A stretch of 64,000 nt of DNA, taken from Rhodobacter huangdaonensis (GTDB lineage Bacteria; Pseudomonadota; Alphaproteobacteria; Rhodobacterales; Rhodobacteraceae). The translations under genes were made by a program, and so were the position numbers. Numbering within the stretch: position 1 is the first letter of the stretch; each line of letters begins with the position of its first letter. The stretch spans positions 29,427-93,426 of the forward strand of contig NZ_SAVA01000012.1 of the NCBI RefSeq assembly GCF_004022465.1, read 5' to 3'. Below, in pieces: positions 10,615 through 19,824 of the stretch. The notes under the pieces are model-generated. The model ran no database searches and was not told the origin of the DNA. It worked only from the letters and a program-made list of their open reading frames with translations.

Positions 10615-11346
10615 ATGAGTGCAGAGGCTGAGCCGACTGTGAAGTACAAACGCGTGCTCCTGAAGATCTCGGGCGAGGCGCTGATGGGGGATCAGGGCTA
10701 CGGGCTGCACCCGCCCACCGTCGCCCGCATCGCCCGCGAAGTGAAGACGGTGCATGATCTCGGCGTCGAGATCTGCATGGTGATCGGTGGCGGCAACATC
10801 TTCCGCGGCCTTGCCGGCGCCGCCCAGGGGATGGAACGGACCACCGCCGATTACATGGGCATGCTGGCCACGGTGATGAACGCACTCGGCATGCAGGCGC
10901 AGCTCGAGGCGCTCGGCATCCATACCCGGGTGATCTCGGCGATTCCGATGGACCAGGTCTGCGAGCCCTACATCCGCCGCCGCGCCGTGCGCCACCTCGA
11001 GAAGAAGCGGATCTGCATCTTCGCCGCGGGCACCGGCAACCCGTATTTCACCACCGACACCGCAGCCACGCTGCGCGCCAACGAGATGAACTGCGAGGCG
11101 ATCTTCAAGGGCACCAAGGTCGATGGCGTCTATGACAAGGACCCGAAGAAGTTCGCGGATGCCAAGCGCTACGATCAGGTCAGCTACGACGAGTGCCTGC
11201 AGAAGAACCTCGGCGTGATGGATGCCTCGGCGATCGCGCTCGCGCGCGACAACAACCTGCCGATCATCGTGTTCTCGCTCGACGAGCCGGGTGGCTTCCG
11301 CGGCATTCTGGCGGGGCAGGGCACCTATACCACGGTGAAGGGGTAA
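10615..11346 (+). CDS. pyrH: UMP kinase PyrH
   Basis: 243 residues from the ATG at 10615, which has GAGG nine bases upstream; in-frame ATGs at 10588 and 10600 would add 9 or 5 residues. The amino-acid-kinase fold motifs are clear: KRVLLKISGEALMG at the N-terminus, VIGGGNIFRG, and TGNPYFTTDTAA. It phosphorylates UMP to UDP. It heads the long plus-strand block that continues with frr and uppS, the standard alphaproteobacterial order. Confidence 0.96.
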   Translation: MSAEAEPTVKYKRVLLKISGEALMGDQGYGLHPPTVARIAREVKTVHDLGVEICMVIGGGNIFRGLAGAAQGMERTTADYMGMLATVMNALGMQAQLEALGIHTRVISAIPMDQVCEPYIRRRAVRHLEKKRICIFAAGTGNPYFTTDTAATLRANEMNCEAIFKGTKVDGVYDKDPKKFADAKRYDQVSYDECLQKNLGVMDASAIALARDNNLPIIVFSLDEPGGFRGILAGQGTYTTVKG

Positions 11347-11370
11347 GGCCGGCGGATTTCCGCGCCTTTG

Positions 11371-11418
11371 CCTTTTCCTGGCCGAAATACTCCGGGGGTT
11401 CGGGGGCTGGCCCCCGAA
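11371..11418 (+). repeat. tripartite-type intergenic repeat, copy A (reduced)
   Basis: Core GGCCGAAATACTCCGGGGG followed directly by a perfect eight-pair hairpin (TTCGGGGG, loop CTGG, CCCCCGAA at 11399-11418). It lies between pyrH and frr. Related copies occur near 41.1, 45.4, 48.9 and 52.7 kb. This copy lacks the small middle hairpin seen in the others. Confidence 0.75.
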
Positions 11419-11483
11419 AGCCCTACCCAAGGCCGCGCGCTGCGGCTAAAGAAAGACAGACTTCAAGATCCGGGGGATAACCC

Positions 11484-12047
11484 ATGTCCGACGACATCGA
11501 AATCGACACCGACGACCTCGAACGCCGCATGGAAGGCGCGATGGCCTCGCTCAAGCATGAATTCGGCTCGCTGCGCACCGGCCGTGCCTCTGCCTCGATG
11601 GTGGAGCCGATCCTGGTCGACGCCTACGGCTCGCTGACGCCGATCAACCAGGTCGGCACGATCAACGTGCCCGAGCCGCGGATGGTCACTGTCAACGTCT
11701 GGGACAAGGGCCTGATCAACAAGGTCGAGAAGGCGATCCGCGAGTCGGGCCTCGGCATCAACCCGCAGACCAACGGCCCGATCATCATGCTGCCGATCCC
11801 CGAACTGAACGAGGAACGCCGCAAGGAGCTGACCAAGGTCGCCGCGCAATATGCCGAAAGCGCCCGCGTCGCGATCCGCAACGTGCGCCGCGACGGCATG
11901 GACCAGATCAAGAAGGCGAAGGCCTCGGGCATGTCCGAGGACGACGTGAAGTTCTGGGAATCCGAGGTCGAGGAGCTGACGAAGAAGCATATCGCCGTCA
12001 TCGACAAGGCACTCGAGGCGAAACAGGCGGAGATCATGCAGGTCTGA
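11484..12047 (+). CDS. frr: ribosome recycling factor
   Basis: 187 residues, the standard length. Recognisable motifs include SLRTGRASASMVEPI, the domain II segment INVPEPRMVTVNVWD, and LTKVAAQYAESARVAIRNVRRD in the three-helix bundle. With EF-G it dissociates post-termination ribosomes. A purine-rich GGGGGATAA precedes the ATG. It follows pyrH after 137 bp containing a repeat element. Confidence 0.97.
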   Translation: MSDDIEIDTDDLERRMEGAMASLKHEFGSLRTGRASASMVEPILVDAYGSLTPINQVGTINVPEPRMVTVNVWDKGLINKVEKAIRESGLGINPQTNGPIIMLPIPELNEERRKELTKVAAQYAESARVAIRNVRRDGMDQIKKAKASGMSEDDVKFWESEVEELTKKHIAVIDKALEAKQAEIMQV

Positions 12048-12083
12048 GCCGACCTGCAGTCCCCGCAAGCAAAGAGGCCTTTG

Positions 12084-12827
12084 ATGCCCGCGAGTGAGCC
12101 CCTGGCCGGCTGTGGCCCCGTCGATTACGGCGTGCCGCATGTCGCCATCATCATGGACGGCAACGGCCGCTGGGCGAAGAACCGCGGCTGGCCGCGGCTC
12201 GTCGGCCACCGCCGCGGCGCCGAGCGGGTGAAGGAGATCGTCCGCGCCTGCCCGGATCTGGGCGTGCGCTGGCTCACCGTCTATGCCTTTTCGACCGAGA
12301 ACTGGAAGCGCTCGACCGAGGAGGTGCTCGGCCTGATGGGCATCTTCGCGCGCTACATCGAGAAGGAGGCCGACGGCCTCTCGGGCGAAGGCGTGCGGAT
12401 GCGCTTCATCGGCGCGCGCGAACGGCTCGATCCGAAGCTGCAGGCGCTGATGGCCGGGATCGAGGCGCGCACCGCGCCGAACACCCGGCTGAATCTGACC
12501 GTGGCGATCAATTACGGCGGCCGCGACGAGCTGCGCCGCGCTGCGGTGCGGCTGGCGGAAGATGCCGCCGCAGGCCGCATCGCCCCCGACGCGATCGACG
12601 AGGCGGCCTTTGCCGCCCGGCTCGACACCGCGGGCATTCCCGACCCGGATCTGGTGATCCGCACCTCGGGCGAGACCCGGACCTCGAATTTCCTGCCCTG
12701 GCAGGCGGCCTATTCCGAATACGAGTTCACCCCCACGCTCTGGCCCGATTTCGGTCCGGCCGAGCTCGAGAAGGTCCTTGCGGTGTTCAGCACCCGCGAG
12801 CGGCGCTTTGGCGGAGCGAAGGCATGA
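12084..12827 (+). CDS. uppS: undecaprenyl diphosphate synthase (cis-prenyltransferase)
   Basis: 247 residues from the ATG at 12084. The catalytic MDGNGRWA motif follows VAIIMDGN, and the downstream family motifs FSTENWKR and RTSGETRTSNFLPWQAAYSE are intact. It condenses isopentenyl diphosphate units with farnesyl diphosphate to make the C55 lipid carrier for peptidoglycan and O-antigen. Its last codon overlaps the cdsA start (ATGA), implying coupled translation. Confidence 0.96.
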   Translation: MPASEPLAGCGPVDYGVPHVAIIMDGNGRWAKNRGWPRLVGHRRGAERVKEIVRACPDLGVRWLTVYAFSTENWKRSTEEVLGLMGIFARYIEKEADGLSGEGVRMRFIGARERLDPKLQALMAGIEARTAPNTRLNLTVAINYGGRDELRRAAVRLAEDAAAGRIAPDAIDEAAFAARLDTAGIPDPDLVIRTSGETRTSNFLPWQAAYSEYEFTPTLWPDFGPAELEKVLAVFSTRERRFGGAKA

Positions 12828-13642
12828 GCACCCAGGGCACGACACCGGCCACCGGCTCGCGCTGGACCGACCTGCGGCCGCGGGTGCTTTCCGGGCTGGT
12901 GATGGTGGCGATCGGCGCCATCACGATCTGGCTGGGCGGCAAGACCTTCGGCCTGCTCGCGGTGGTCGTCTGCGGGCTGATGATCTGGGAGCTGGCGACG
13001 ATGACGACGCCGGCAGGCAGCGGGCGCGGCCCCTCGGTGGGGCTTGCCCTGCTGGCCGCGGCCCTGATGGCGGTGGTGCTCTACTGGCCGGGCGCGCTCA
13101 CCCGCTGGGCGCTGCTGGTGCCGGTGATCGTGGGCGCGGCGCTGCCGCGGCGCGACCGTCTGGTCTTTGCGCTTTACGCCTTTGCGGTGATGGCGGCGAG
13201 CTATGGGCTGATCGTGCTGCGCATCAACGCGGGGGCGCTGGTGATCCTGTGGATCGTGACCATCGTCGTCGTTTCGGACGTGGCGGGCTATTTCGCCGGC
13301 CGCGCGATCGGCGGGCCGAAGTTCTGGCCGCGGGTCAGCCCGAAGAAGACCTGGTCGGGCACCGTCGCGGGCTGGATCGGCGCGGTGGCCGTGGGGGTGG
13401 GCTTTGCCGCGCTCGGCTGGGGCGGCTGGACGCTTGTGTGGCTGTCGCCGCTCACCGCCTTCGCCGGGCAGATGGGCGATATCGCGGAAAGCGCGATCAA
13501 GCGGCGGACGGGTGTGAAGGACAGCTCGCACCTGATCCCCGGCCATGGCGGCGTGCTCGACCGGTTCGACGCGCTGATCGGGGCGGTGGTTTTCCTGCTG
13601 ATCGTGATGAAATTCATGCGGCTGCCCTTCGACGGGATGTGA
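12824..13642 (+). CDS. cdsA: phosphatidate cytidylyltransferase
   Basis: 272 residues with about seven to eight hydrophobic segments. The CDP-alcohol signature is present near the C-terminus (SAIKRRTGVKDSSHLIPGHG, then GVLDRFD). It makes CDP-diacylglycerol from phosphatidic acid and CTP in the inner membrane. It overlaps uppS by four bases and is followed three bases later by dxr. Confidence 0.95.
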   Translation: MSTQGTTPATGSRWTDLRPRVLSGLVMVAIGAITIWLGGKTFGLLAVVVCGLMIWELATMTTPAGSGRGPSVGLALLAAALMAVVLYWPGALTRWALLVPVIVGAALPRRDRLVFALYAFAVMAASYGLIVLRINAGALVILWIVTIVVVSDVAGYFAGRAIGGPKFWPRVSPKKTWSGTVAGWIGAVAVGVGFAALGWGGWTLVWLSPLTAFAGQMGDIAESAIKRRTGVKDSSHLIPGHGGVLDRFDALIGAVVFLLIVMKFMRLPFDGM

Positions 13643-13645
13643 CGG

Positions 13646-14824
13646 ATGCGCAAGGTTTCGGTTTTCGGCTCCACCGGCTCGATCGGTGTGAACACGCTCG
13701 ACCTGCTGGTGCGGCAGGGCGGTGCAGAGGCGTTTCAGGTGGTGGCGCTGACCGGCGGCCACAATGTCGACCTGCTGGCGAGCCAGGCGCGCGAGCTGCG
13801 CGCCGAGGTCGCGGTGACCGCGCATGAGGACCGGCTGCCGGCGCTGCGCGCGGCGCTGCACGGCTCGGGGATCGAGGCCGCGGCGGGCCCGGCGGCGCTG
13901 ATCGAGGCGGCCGAGCGGCCGGCCGACTGGATCATGTCGGCCATCGTCGGGGCGGCGGCAATCGCGCCCGGCTTCGCGGCGCTGAAGCACGGCACGACGC
14001 TCGCGCTCGCCAACAAGGAAAGCCTGGTCGCCGCCGGGCCGCTGCTTCTGGCCGAGGCGCGGCGGCGCGGCGCGCGGATCCTGCCCGTCGACAGCGAGCA
14101 TTCGGCGGTCTTTCAGGCCCTCGTCGGCGAGGAGATGGCGGCGGTCGAACGGATCATCATCACCGCCTCGGGCGGTGCCTTCCGCGACTGGCCGCTTGAG
14201 CGGCTCGCCACCGCGACCGTCGCCGCGGCCTCGACCCATCCGAACTGGGCGATGGGGCAGCGGATCACCATCGACAGCGCCTCGATGTTCAACAAGGCGC
14301 TGGAAGTCATCGAAACGAAAGAGTTTTTTGGCGTCGATCCCGATATCATCGAGGTTCTCGTGCACCCCGAGAGCCTGGTGCATGCGCTGGTCGGCTTCCG
14401 CGACGGGGCGCTGATGGCGCATCTGGGCGCGCCCGACATGCGCCATGCGATCGGCTATGCGCTGAACTGGCCCGAGCGGGCCGAGCTGCCGGTGGCGCGG
14501 CTCGACCTGGCGCAGATCGGATCGCTCAGCTTCCGCGCCCCCGATCCGGTCCGCTTCCCGGCGCTGCGCCTCGCGCGTGAGGTGATGGCGATCGGCGGCA
14601 CCGCGGGGGCGGCCTTCAACGCGGCAAAAGAGGTCGCACTCGACGGTTTCATCGCGGGGCAGATCGGCTTTCTCGACATGGCGCGGCTGGTCGAGTCGGT
14701 GCTCGCGGACATGTGCGCGCGGCAAGGGCTTGGAAATGCCGCCGTCAGCCTCGATAACGTCCTGCATACCGATGCCGAAGCCCGCACCCGCGGGCGCGAA
14801 AGAATTTCGACCGGAAGGATCTGA
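13646..14824 (+). CDS. dxr: 1-deoxy-D-xylulose 5-phosphate reductoisomerase
   Basis: 392 residues. The N-terminal NADPH-binding GSTGSIG (residues 8-14), ALANKESLVAAG, the metal/substrate loop VDSEHSAVFQ and SGGAFRDWPLE are all canonical. It converts DXP to MEP in the non-mevalonate isoprenoid pathway, which feeds the adjacent UppS. It sits in an operon-like run with cdsA upstream and rseP three bases downstream. Confidence 0.97.
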   Translation: MRKVSVFGSTGSIGVNTLDLLVRQGGAEAFQVVALTGGHNVDLLASQARELRAEVAVTAHEDRLPALRAALHGSGIEAAAGPAALIEAAERPADWIMSAIVGAAAIAPGFAALKHGTTLALANKESLVAAGPLLLAEARRRGARILPVDSEHSAVFQALVGEEMAAVERIIITASGGAFRDWPLERLATATVAAASTHPNWAMGQRITIDSASMFNKALEVIETKEFFGVDPDIIEVLVHPESLVHALVGFRDGALMAHLGAPDMRHAIGYALNWPERAELPVARLDLAQIGSLSFRAPDPVRFPALRLAREVMAIGGTAGAAFNAAKEVALDGFIAGQIGFLDMARLVESVLADMCARQGLGNAAVSLDNVLHTDAEARTRGRERISTGRI

Positions 14825-14827
14825 CCC

Positions 14828-16171
14828 TTGGAGTTTCTCCCCGATTTCGGCAGCGCGCTTTACACGCTGGTGGCCTTCGTCGTCGCGCTGATGATCATCG
14901 TGACGGTGCACGAGTTCGGCCATTACATCGTCGGCCGCTGGTCGGGGATCAAGGCCGAGGCCTTCTCGATCGGCTTCGGGCCGCGGCTGCTGTCGCGCGT
15001 CGACAAGCACGGCACGCGCTGGCAGGTCTCGGCGATCCCGCTCGGCGGCTACGTCAAGTTCCTCGGCGATGCGAATGCCGCCTCGGCGGGCGCCGACGAG
15101 GGCGCGATGGCCGGGCTCAGTCCCGAGGAAAAGCGCCACACCATGCACGGTGCACCGCTCTGGGCACGGGCGGTGACGGTGGCGGCGGGGCCGGTGTTCA
15201 ACTTCGTGCTGTCGATCGCGATCTTTGCCGGCATGATGATCTGGACCGGCACCGCGACCGATGTGCCGACGGTGGGGCAGCTTGCGGTTCTGCCGGGCGG
15301 CACGGGCGATCTGCGCGTCGGCGACCGGGTGCTGGCGATCGAGGGGCGCGACACGCCCGATTACGCGACGCTGAGCGCGGTGACGGATGAGCTGCCGTCG
15401 CAGCCTGCGCTCACCTGGCGGGTCGAGCGCGACGGGCAGCCGGCCGAGGTCAGCGGGCCGCAGCTGTTCCCGCCGCGGCTGAGCGGGGTGGTGCCGTCTT
15501 CGGCGGCCTATGCCGCGGGGCTGGCTGCGGGCGACGTGGTCACCGCGATCGACGGCGCGCCGGTCTGGCGCTTTACCGATCTGCAGCAGAAGGTGACGGC
15601 CAGCGAAGGCGCCCCCGTGGCGCTGACGGTCTGGCGGCCGGGCAAGGACGGGGCCGAAACGCTTCAGATGACGCTGACCCCGCGCCGCACCGACGTCCCG
15701 ACCGCTGCGGGGGGATTCGAAACGCGCTGGATGATCGGCGCAACGGGCGAGCCGGTCTTCACCCCGCGCACCCGCCCGACCGGCGTGGTCGAGGCGGTGA
15801 AGGGCGGGGCGGTGCAGACCTGGGAGGTTGTCGCCTCCTCGGTCTCGGCGCTCAAGCACATGATTCTCGGTCAGATCTCCTCGTGCAACCTGCATGGCGC
15901 AATCGGCATTGCGCAGGGCTCGGCGGCGGCGGCGAAGGCGGGCACCGCGAGCTTCATCTGGTTTGTCGCGGTGCTGTCGACGGCCGTCGGCTTCCTGAAC
16001 CTGTTCCCGATTCCCGTGCTCGACGGCGGGCATCTGATGTTCCACGTCTGGGAGGCCGTCACCGGCAAGCCGCCGTCGGACCGGGCGATGAACCTGCTCA
16101 CCGCGCTCGGCCTGTCGCTGGTGCTGACGATGATGCTGTTCGGGCTGTGGAACGACATCTTCTGCCCCTGA
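14828..16171 (+). CDS. rseP: RIP metalloprotease RseP
   Basis: 447 residues from a TTG start at 14828, placed just after the dxr stop with AAGGAT about nine bases upstream. A membrane-embedded zinc site HEFGH (residues 28-32) pairs with the second motif NLFPIPVLDGGH (about 391-402). Two PDZ-like segments lie between (GDRVLAIEGRDTPDY and AAGDVVTAIDGAPVW). This is the site-2 protease that cleaves anti-sigma factors and remnant signal peptides in the inner membrane. Its position between dxr and bamA is conserved across Proteobacteria. Confidence 0.95.
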   Translation: MEFLPDFGSALYTLVAFVVALMIIVTVHEFGHYIVGRWSGIKAEAFSIGFGPRLLSRVDKHGTRWQVSAIPLGGYVKFLGDANAASAGADEGAMAGLSPEEKRHTMHGAPLWARAVTVAAGPVFNFVLSIAIFAGMMIWTGTATDVPTVGQLAVLPGGTGDLRVGDRVLAIEGRDTPDYATLSAVTDELPSQPALTWRVERDGQPAEVSGPQLFPPRLSGVVPSSAAYAAGLAAGDVVTAIDGAPVWRFTDLQQKVTASEGAPVALTVWRPGKDGAETLQMTLTPRRTDVPTAAGGFETRWMIGATGEPVFTPRTRPTGVVEAVKGGAVQTWEVVASSVSALKHMILGQISSCNLHGAIGIAQGSAAAAKAGTASFIWFVAVLSTAVGFLNLFPIPVLDGGHLMFHVWEAVTGKPPSDRAMNLLTALGLSLVLTMMLFGLWNDIFCP

Positions 16172-16272
16172 GCGCCGCTGAGCGCCGCGCCGGCGCGACC
16201 TGGCCGCAATTCGGCCACAATGATCGACTATCTGAAGCTGCGCGGAAGGTCCGCACGCAGGAGGGGTCGATC

Positions 16273-16446
16273 ATGCAAATGATGCTCGCAGACAGCCATC
16301 GCGGCCTGTCGCTCGTCGTCGATCTGGCGCTTGATCGCCTGATGGCCCCGGCTGCAATCCTGATCGCGCTGATGATCGGCGGGGTGCTCGGCTACGAGTT
16401 GGTCCAGCTCTTCGGCCCGGCCGCAGGCTCGCCCTATCAGCTCTGA
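16273..16446 (+). CDS. small single-span membrane protein, hypothetical
   Basis: 57 residues. The ATG is preceded by an excellent Shine-Dalgarno (AGGAGGGG, six-base spacing). A single hydrophobic helix is predicted at about 28-45 (MAPAAILIALMIGGVLGY). It lies between rseP and bamA and could be co-transcribed with rseP. I do not recognise the family; the evidence is the ribosome-binding site and the well-shaped membrane segment. Confidence 0.5.
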   Translation: MQMMLADSHRGLSLVVDLALDRLMAPAAILIALMIGGVLGYELVQLFGPAAGSPYQL

Positions 16447-16591
16447 TCCGGAAGCGGTTTCTCCGTCCCGGACCGCGCGCCGCACCATGCCCGCCATGGC
16501 GCGGCAGGCGGCTTTGTGCCGGCTCGGCGGGCAATGGCGCAACGCCCCGGAACGAATGCCGCCAAGGCGGCGATTCCGACATCTTGCGGTT

Positions 16592-16620
16592 TTGACAAGC
16601 TTCCCCTTTCCAGCTACTCA
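16592..16620 (+). promoter_or_regulatory. candidate promoter of bamA
   Basis: A consensus -35 (TTGACA, 16592-16597), a 17-base spacer and a weak -10 (TACTCA, 16615-16620) lie about 45 bp upstream of bamA in an otherwise empty gap. The -10 matches poorly. Confidence 0.4.
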
Positions 16621-16663
16621 CGATCTTGCAGTCTGAGAGAAATACAGGGCGGGGTGACAGGCA

Positions 16664-19039
16664 ATGACGAACCGGCGGAAGAACGCATTTCTCGGGCGTT
16701 CCCTTCTCACGACCCGGCTTGTCGCGGTGACGCTTCTGGGCGGCGGTTTCGCCGCAGCGTTGCCGCCGGTGGCGGCGATGGCGCAGGAATATCGCTTTTC
16801 GCAGGTGAAGATCGAAGGCAACGACACGATCGAGGCGGCGACGATTCTCGCCTATGCCAAGATCGCGCGCGGCTCGGCGGTGAGCGCGGCGCAGCTCAAT
16901 GACGCCTATCAGCGGATCCAGGGCTCGGGCCTGTTCGAAAAGGTCGATCTGGTGCCGCAGGGCAGCACGCTGGTGATCCGGGTGCAGGAGTTCCCGAGCG
17001 TCAACATCGTCTCCTTCGAAGGCAACAAGGTGCTGAAGGATTCGGTCCTTGCCTCGCAGGTCAAGACGCAGCCGCGCAAGGTCTACAACCCGGCGATGGT
17101 CGAGGCCGACGCCGCCTCGATCGCCAAGGGCTATGCCGATGCCGGGCGCCCGAACGTCCGCGTCGATCCGAAGGTGATCAAGCGCCCGAACAACCGCGTC
17201 GACGTCGTGTTCGAGGTGAAGGAAGGCTATGTTTCGGAAGTGGAGCGCATCAGCTTCACCGGTAACACCGCCTATTCCGATCGTCGTCTGCGCGACGTGC
17301 TGCAGACCAAGCAGGCGGGCATCCTGCACCGGCTGATCCAGCGCGACAGCTTCGTCGCCGATCGCGTCGATCTCGACCGCCAGCTGCTGACCGACTTCTA
17401 CCACTCGCGCGGCTACCCCGACGTGCAGGTCACCGGCGTGTCGTCGGAAATGGCGCGCGACCGCCAGGGCTTCTTCATGACCTTCAACATCCGCGAAGGT
17501 CAGCAGTATCACTTCGGCAAGATCAGCACCGTCTCCGAGGTGCCCGAGCTTGACGCGAAGGACTTCGAGAAGCTCGCGAAGATCCGCGAAGGGGTGATCT
17601 ATTCGCCCACGGCCATCGACCTCGCCATCACCCGGATGGAAGAGACGGCGCTGCGCAAGGGGGCGAACTTCGTGCGCGTCGATCCGCGCATCACCCGCGA
17701 TCCGAAGACCCAGACCCTGAACGTCGAATTCGCGCTGGTGCGCGGCGAGCGCGTCTTCGTCGAGCGCATCGACATCGAGGGCAACACCACCACGCTCGAC
17801 AGCGTGGTCCGGCGCGAGTTCCACACCGTCGAAGGCGACCCCTTCAACCCGCGCGAGATCCGCAACTCGGCGGAACGCATCCGCGCGCTTGGCTTCTTCA
17901 CCAAGGCCGATGTGAACACCCGTCAGGGCTCGGGCCCCGATCAGGTCATCGTCGACGTCAACGTCGAAGAGCAACCCACCGGCTCGCTCAGCTTCGGTGC
18001 AAGCTATGGCGCCTCGTCGGGCTTTGGGGTGAACGTCGGGCTGCAGGAATCGAACTTCCTCGGCCGCGGCCAGTATCTCGGCGTGCAGATCGGCACGACC
18101 TCGGGCACGCAGCAAAGCGATCTCGACTTCATCGAGCCTTATCTGCTCGGGCGCGACCTGAAGTTCCGCTATCACATGTGGTACAATACCACCGATAACG
18201 ACAACTCCGATTATTCGACGCGCCGGCAGGGGATCTCGCCCTCGATCGAGTTCCCGCTGGCCGAGAATTCCCGGCTCGAGTTGCGCTACACCTTCAGCCG
18301 CGACAAGCTCTATGGCCTGACCGCGTATAACCCGGATCCGGACGGCGATCCGTCTACGAACGACGCCACCGGCTCCTCGCCGATCCTGACCCGGGAAGCG
18401 GGCGAGAAGGACACCTCGTCGCTCGGCTACAGCTACACCTGGGACACGCGCCGCACCGGCATCGACCCGCGCTATGGCTTCACCTTCAAGCTGTCGCAGG
18501 ATCTCGCGGGCTTCGGCGGCGATGTCGACAGCCTGACCTCCACCGCTCTGCTGCGCGCCGAGCGCAAGGTCTGGAACGAGGAGGTGACGCTGCGCGCCGA
18601 GCTGGAAGGCGGCATGGTGAACAAGCGCAGCAACACCAAGCTGACGCTGCTCGACCGTTTCTCGGGCAACGGCAAGATCCGCGGCTTCGAATCGAACGGC
18701 TATGGCCCGCGCGACCTCACCGCGCCGAACAAGGATGCGCTCGGCGGCAAGTATTTTGCCGCGCTGCGGATGGAGAGCGAATTCCCGATCGGCATTCCCG
18801 AGGAATACGGCGTCACCGGCGGCCTGTTCTGGGATATCGGCTCGCTCTGGGGGCTGGATGATACCGCCGGCGCGACCGGCACTGTCGACGACAGCATGCA
18901 CCTGCGCTCGGCGGTCGGCTTCTCGGTGTTCTGGCGTTCGGCAATCGGCCCGCTGCGTCTGAACTTCTCGAAGGCGATCAAGAAGGAAGACTACGACAAG
19001 GAACAGAACTTCGACCTGACGATCTCGACGCAGTTCTGA
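16664..19039 (+). CDS. bamA: outer-membrane protein assembly factor BamA
   Basis: 791 residues. A signal peptide runs to about residue 38 (AALPPVAAMAQE), five POTRA repeats follow (first one YRFSQVKIEGNDTIEAATI), then the C-terminal beta-barrel with surface-antigen motifs (SLGYSYTWDTRRTG, GNGKIRGFESNGYGPRD) and the terminal aromatic residue of outer-membrane barrels (TISTQF). It is the core of the complex that folds outer-membrane proteins. ompH/skp follows nine bases later. Confidence 0.96.
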   Translation: MTNRRKNAFLGRSLLTTRLVAVTLLGGGFAAALPPVAAMAQEYRFSQVKIEGNDTIEAATILAYAKIARGSAVSAAQLNDAYQRIQGSGLFEKVDLVPQGSTLVIRVQEFPSVNIVSFEGNKVLKDSVLASQVKTQPRKVYNPAMVEADAASIAKGYADAGRPNVRVDPKVIKRPNNRVDVVFEVKEGYVSEVERISFTGNTAYSDRRLRDVLQTKQAGILHRLIQRDSFVADRVDLDRQLLTDFYHSRGYPDVQVTGVSSEMARDRQGFFMTFNIREGQQYHFGKISTVSEVPELDAKDFEKLAKIREGVIYSPTAIDLAITRMEETALRKGANFVRVDPRITRDPKTQTLNVEFALVRGERVFVERIDIEGNTTTLDSVVRREFHTVEGDPFNPREIRNSAERIRALGFFTKADVNTRQGSGPDQVIVDVNVEEQPTGSLSFGASYGASSGFGVNVGLQESNFLGRGQYLGVQIGTTSGTQQSDLDFIEPYLLGRDLKFRYHMWYNTTDNDNSDYSTRRQGISPSIEFPLAENSRLELRYTFSRDKLYGLTAYNPDPDGDPSTNDATGSSPILTREAGEKDTSSLGYSYTWDTRRTGIDPRYGFTFKLSQDLAGFGGDVDSLTSTALLRAERKVWNEEVTLRAELEGGMVNKRSNTKLTLLDRFSGNGKIRGFESNGYGPRDLTAPNKDALGGKYFAALRMESEFPIGIPEEYGVTGGLFWDIGSLWGLDDTAGATGTVDDSMHLRSAVGFSVFWRSAIGPLRLNFSKAIKKEDYDKEQNFDLTISTQF

Positions 19040-19048
19040 GGCCGGGCG

Positions 19049-19744
19049 ATGCGGATCTTGTCGCGTTTCATCGGGGGGCCGGGGCTTCGCCTCGGCCTCG
19101 TCGTGCTTTCGGCGGGGCTTGCCGGCCTCGCCGCGGTGCCGGTCTCCGCGCAGCAGGCGCAGGGCCATGGCGACACGGTGATCCGCGTGCCAAGCCCGGT
19201 GCTGACCCTCGACTGGGAGGCCCTGTTCGAGGCGACCCGCTGGGGCAAGCGCATCCGCGCCGATCTCGCCAACGAGTCGCGGGCGCTGTCGGACGAGAAC
19301 AACCGCATCGCCGACGACCTGATCGCCGAGGAGAAGGCGCTGACCGAACGGCGCGCGACGATGGACCCGAAGGCCTTCCGCGCCGAGGCAAACGCCTTCG
19401 ACGAGCGCGCGACGGGCATTCGCAACGCGCAAAAGGCGAAGGCGCAGGCGCTGTCGCGGCGGTTCGAAGAGGACCGGCAGGCCTTCCTCGAGGCGGTGAC
19501 GCCGATGCTCGATGACATCTTGACGAAACGCGGCGCGGTTGTCGTGCTTGACCGGCGGGTGATTATCCGCGGGCTGGCCGAGGCCGACGTCACCGACGAT
19601 CTGGCCCGCCTCGTCGACGAGAAGGTGGGCGACGGACCGCCGCCGGCCGGGACGCCGGCTCCCGGCCCCGGCACCGAGGGGGCCGCGGCACCCGGGACGG
19701 CGGCGCCTGAAACTCCCGCCGCGCCGGCCACTCAGGGCAACTGA
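19049..19744 (+). CDS. OmpH/Skp-like periplasmic chaperone
   Basis: 231 residues. An N-terminal signal peptide (GLAGLAAVPVSAQQ) is followed by the OmpH/Skp region (VLTLDWEALFEATRWGKRI) and an extended charged helical part (about 75-150) that would form the chaperone arms. The C-terminal 40 residues are a Pro/Ala/Gly tail of unknown use. The position directly after bamA supports the assignment: Skp-like proteins carry unfolded porins to BamA. The family is divergent at the sequence level. Confidence 0.85.
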   Translation: MRILSRFIGGPGLRLGLVVLSAGLAGLAAVPVSAQQAQGHGDTVIRVPSPVLTLDWEALFEATRWGKRIRADLANESRALSDENNRIADDLIAEEKALTERRATMDPKAFRAEANAFDERATGIRNAQKAKAQALSRRFEEDRQAFLEAVTPMLDDILTKRGAVVVLDRRVIIRGLAEADVTDDLARLVDEKVGDGPPPAGTPAPGPGTEGAAAPGTAAPETPAAPATQGN

Positions 19745-19824
19745 GGCCGCCCGCATTCTTGCCAAGCGGCGCCTGCGTTGTTAGCAAGGCTCGACCGCGG
19801 ACGCTTGATGATCAAGGACAGATG

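Noticed and set aside
12710..16045. An 1111-codon minus-strand frame across cdsA, dxr and rseP
   Set aside because: It crosses three well-supported genes in antisense and has a composition (Arg/His/Gln-rich) typical of shadow frames.
16271..19765. A 1164-codon minus-strand frame antisense to bamA and ompH
   Set aside because: Shadow of bamA; BamA POTRA and barrel motifs on the plus strand are unambiguous.
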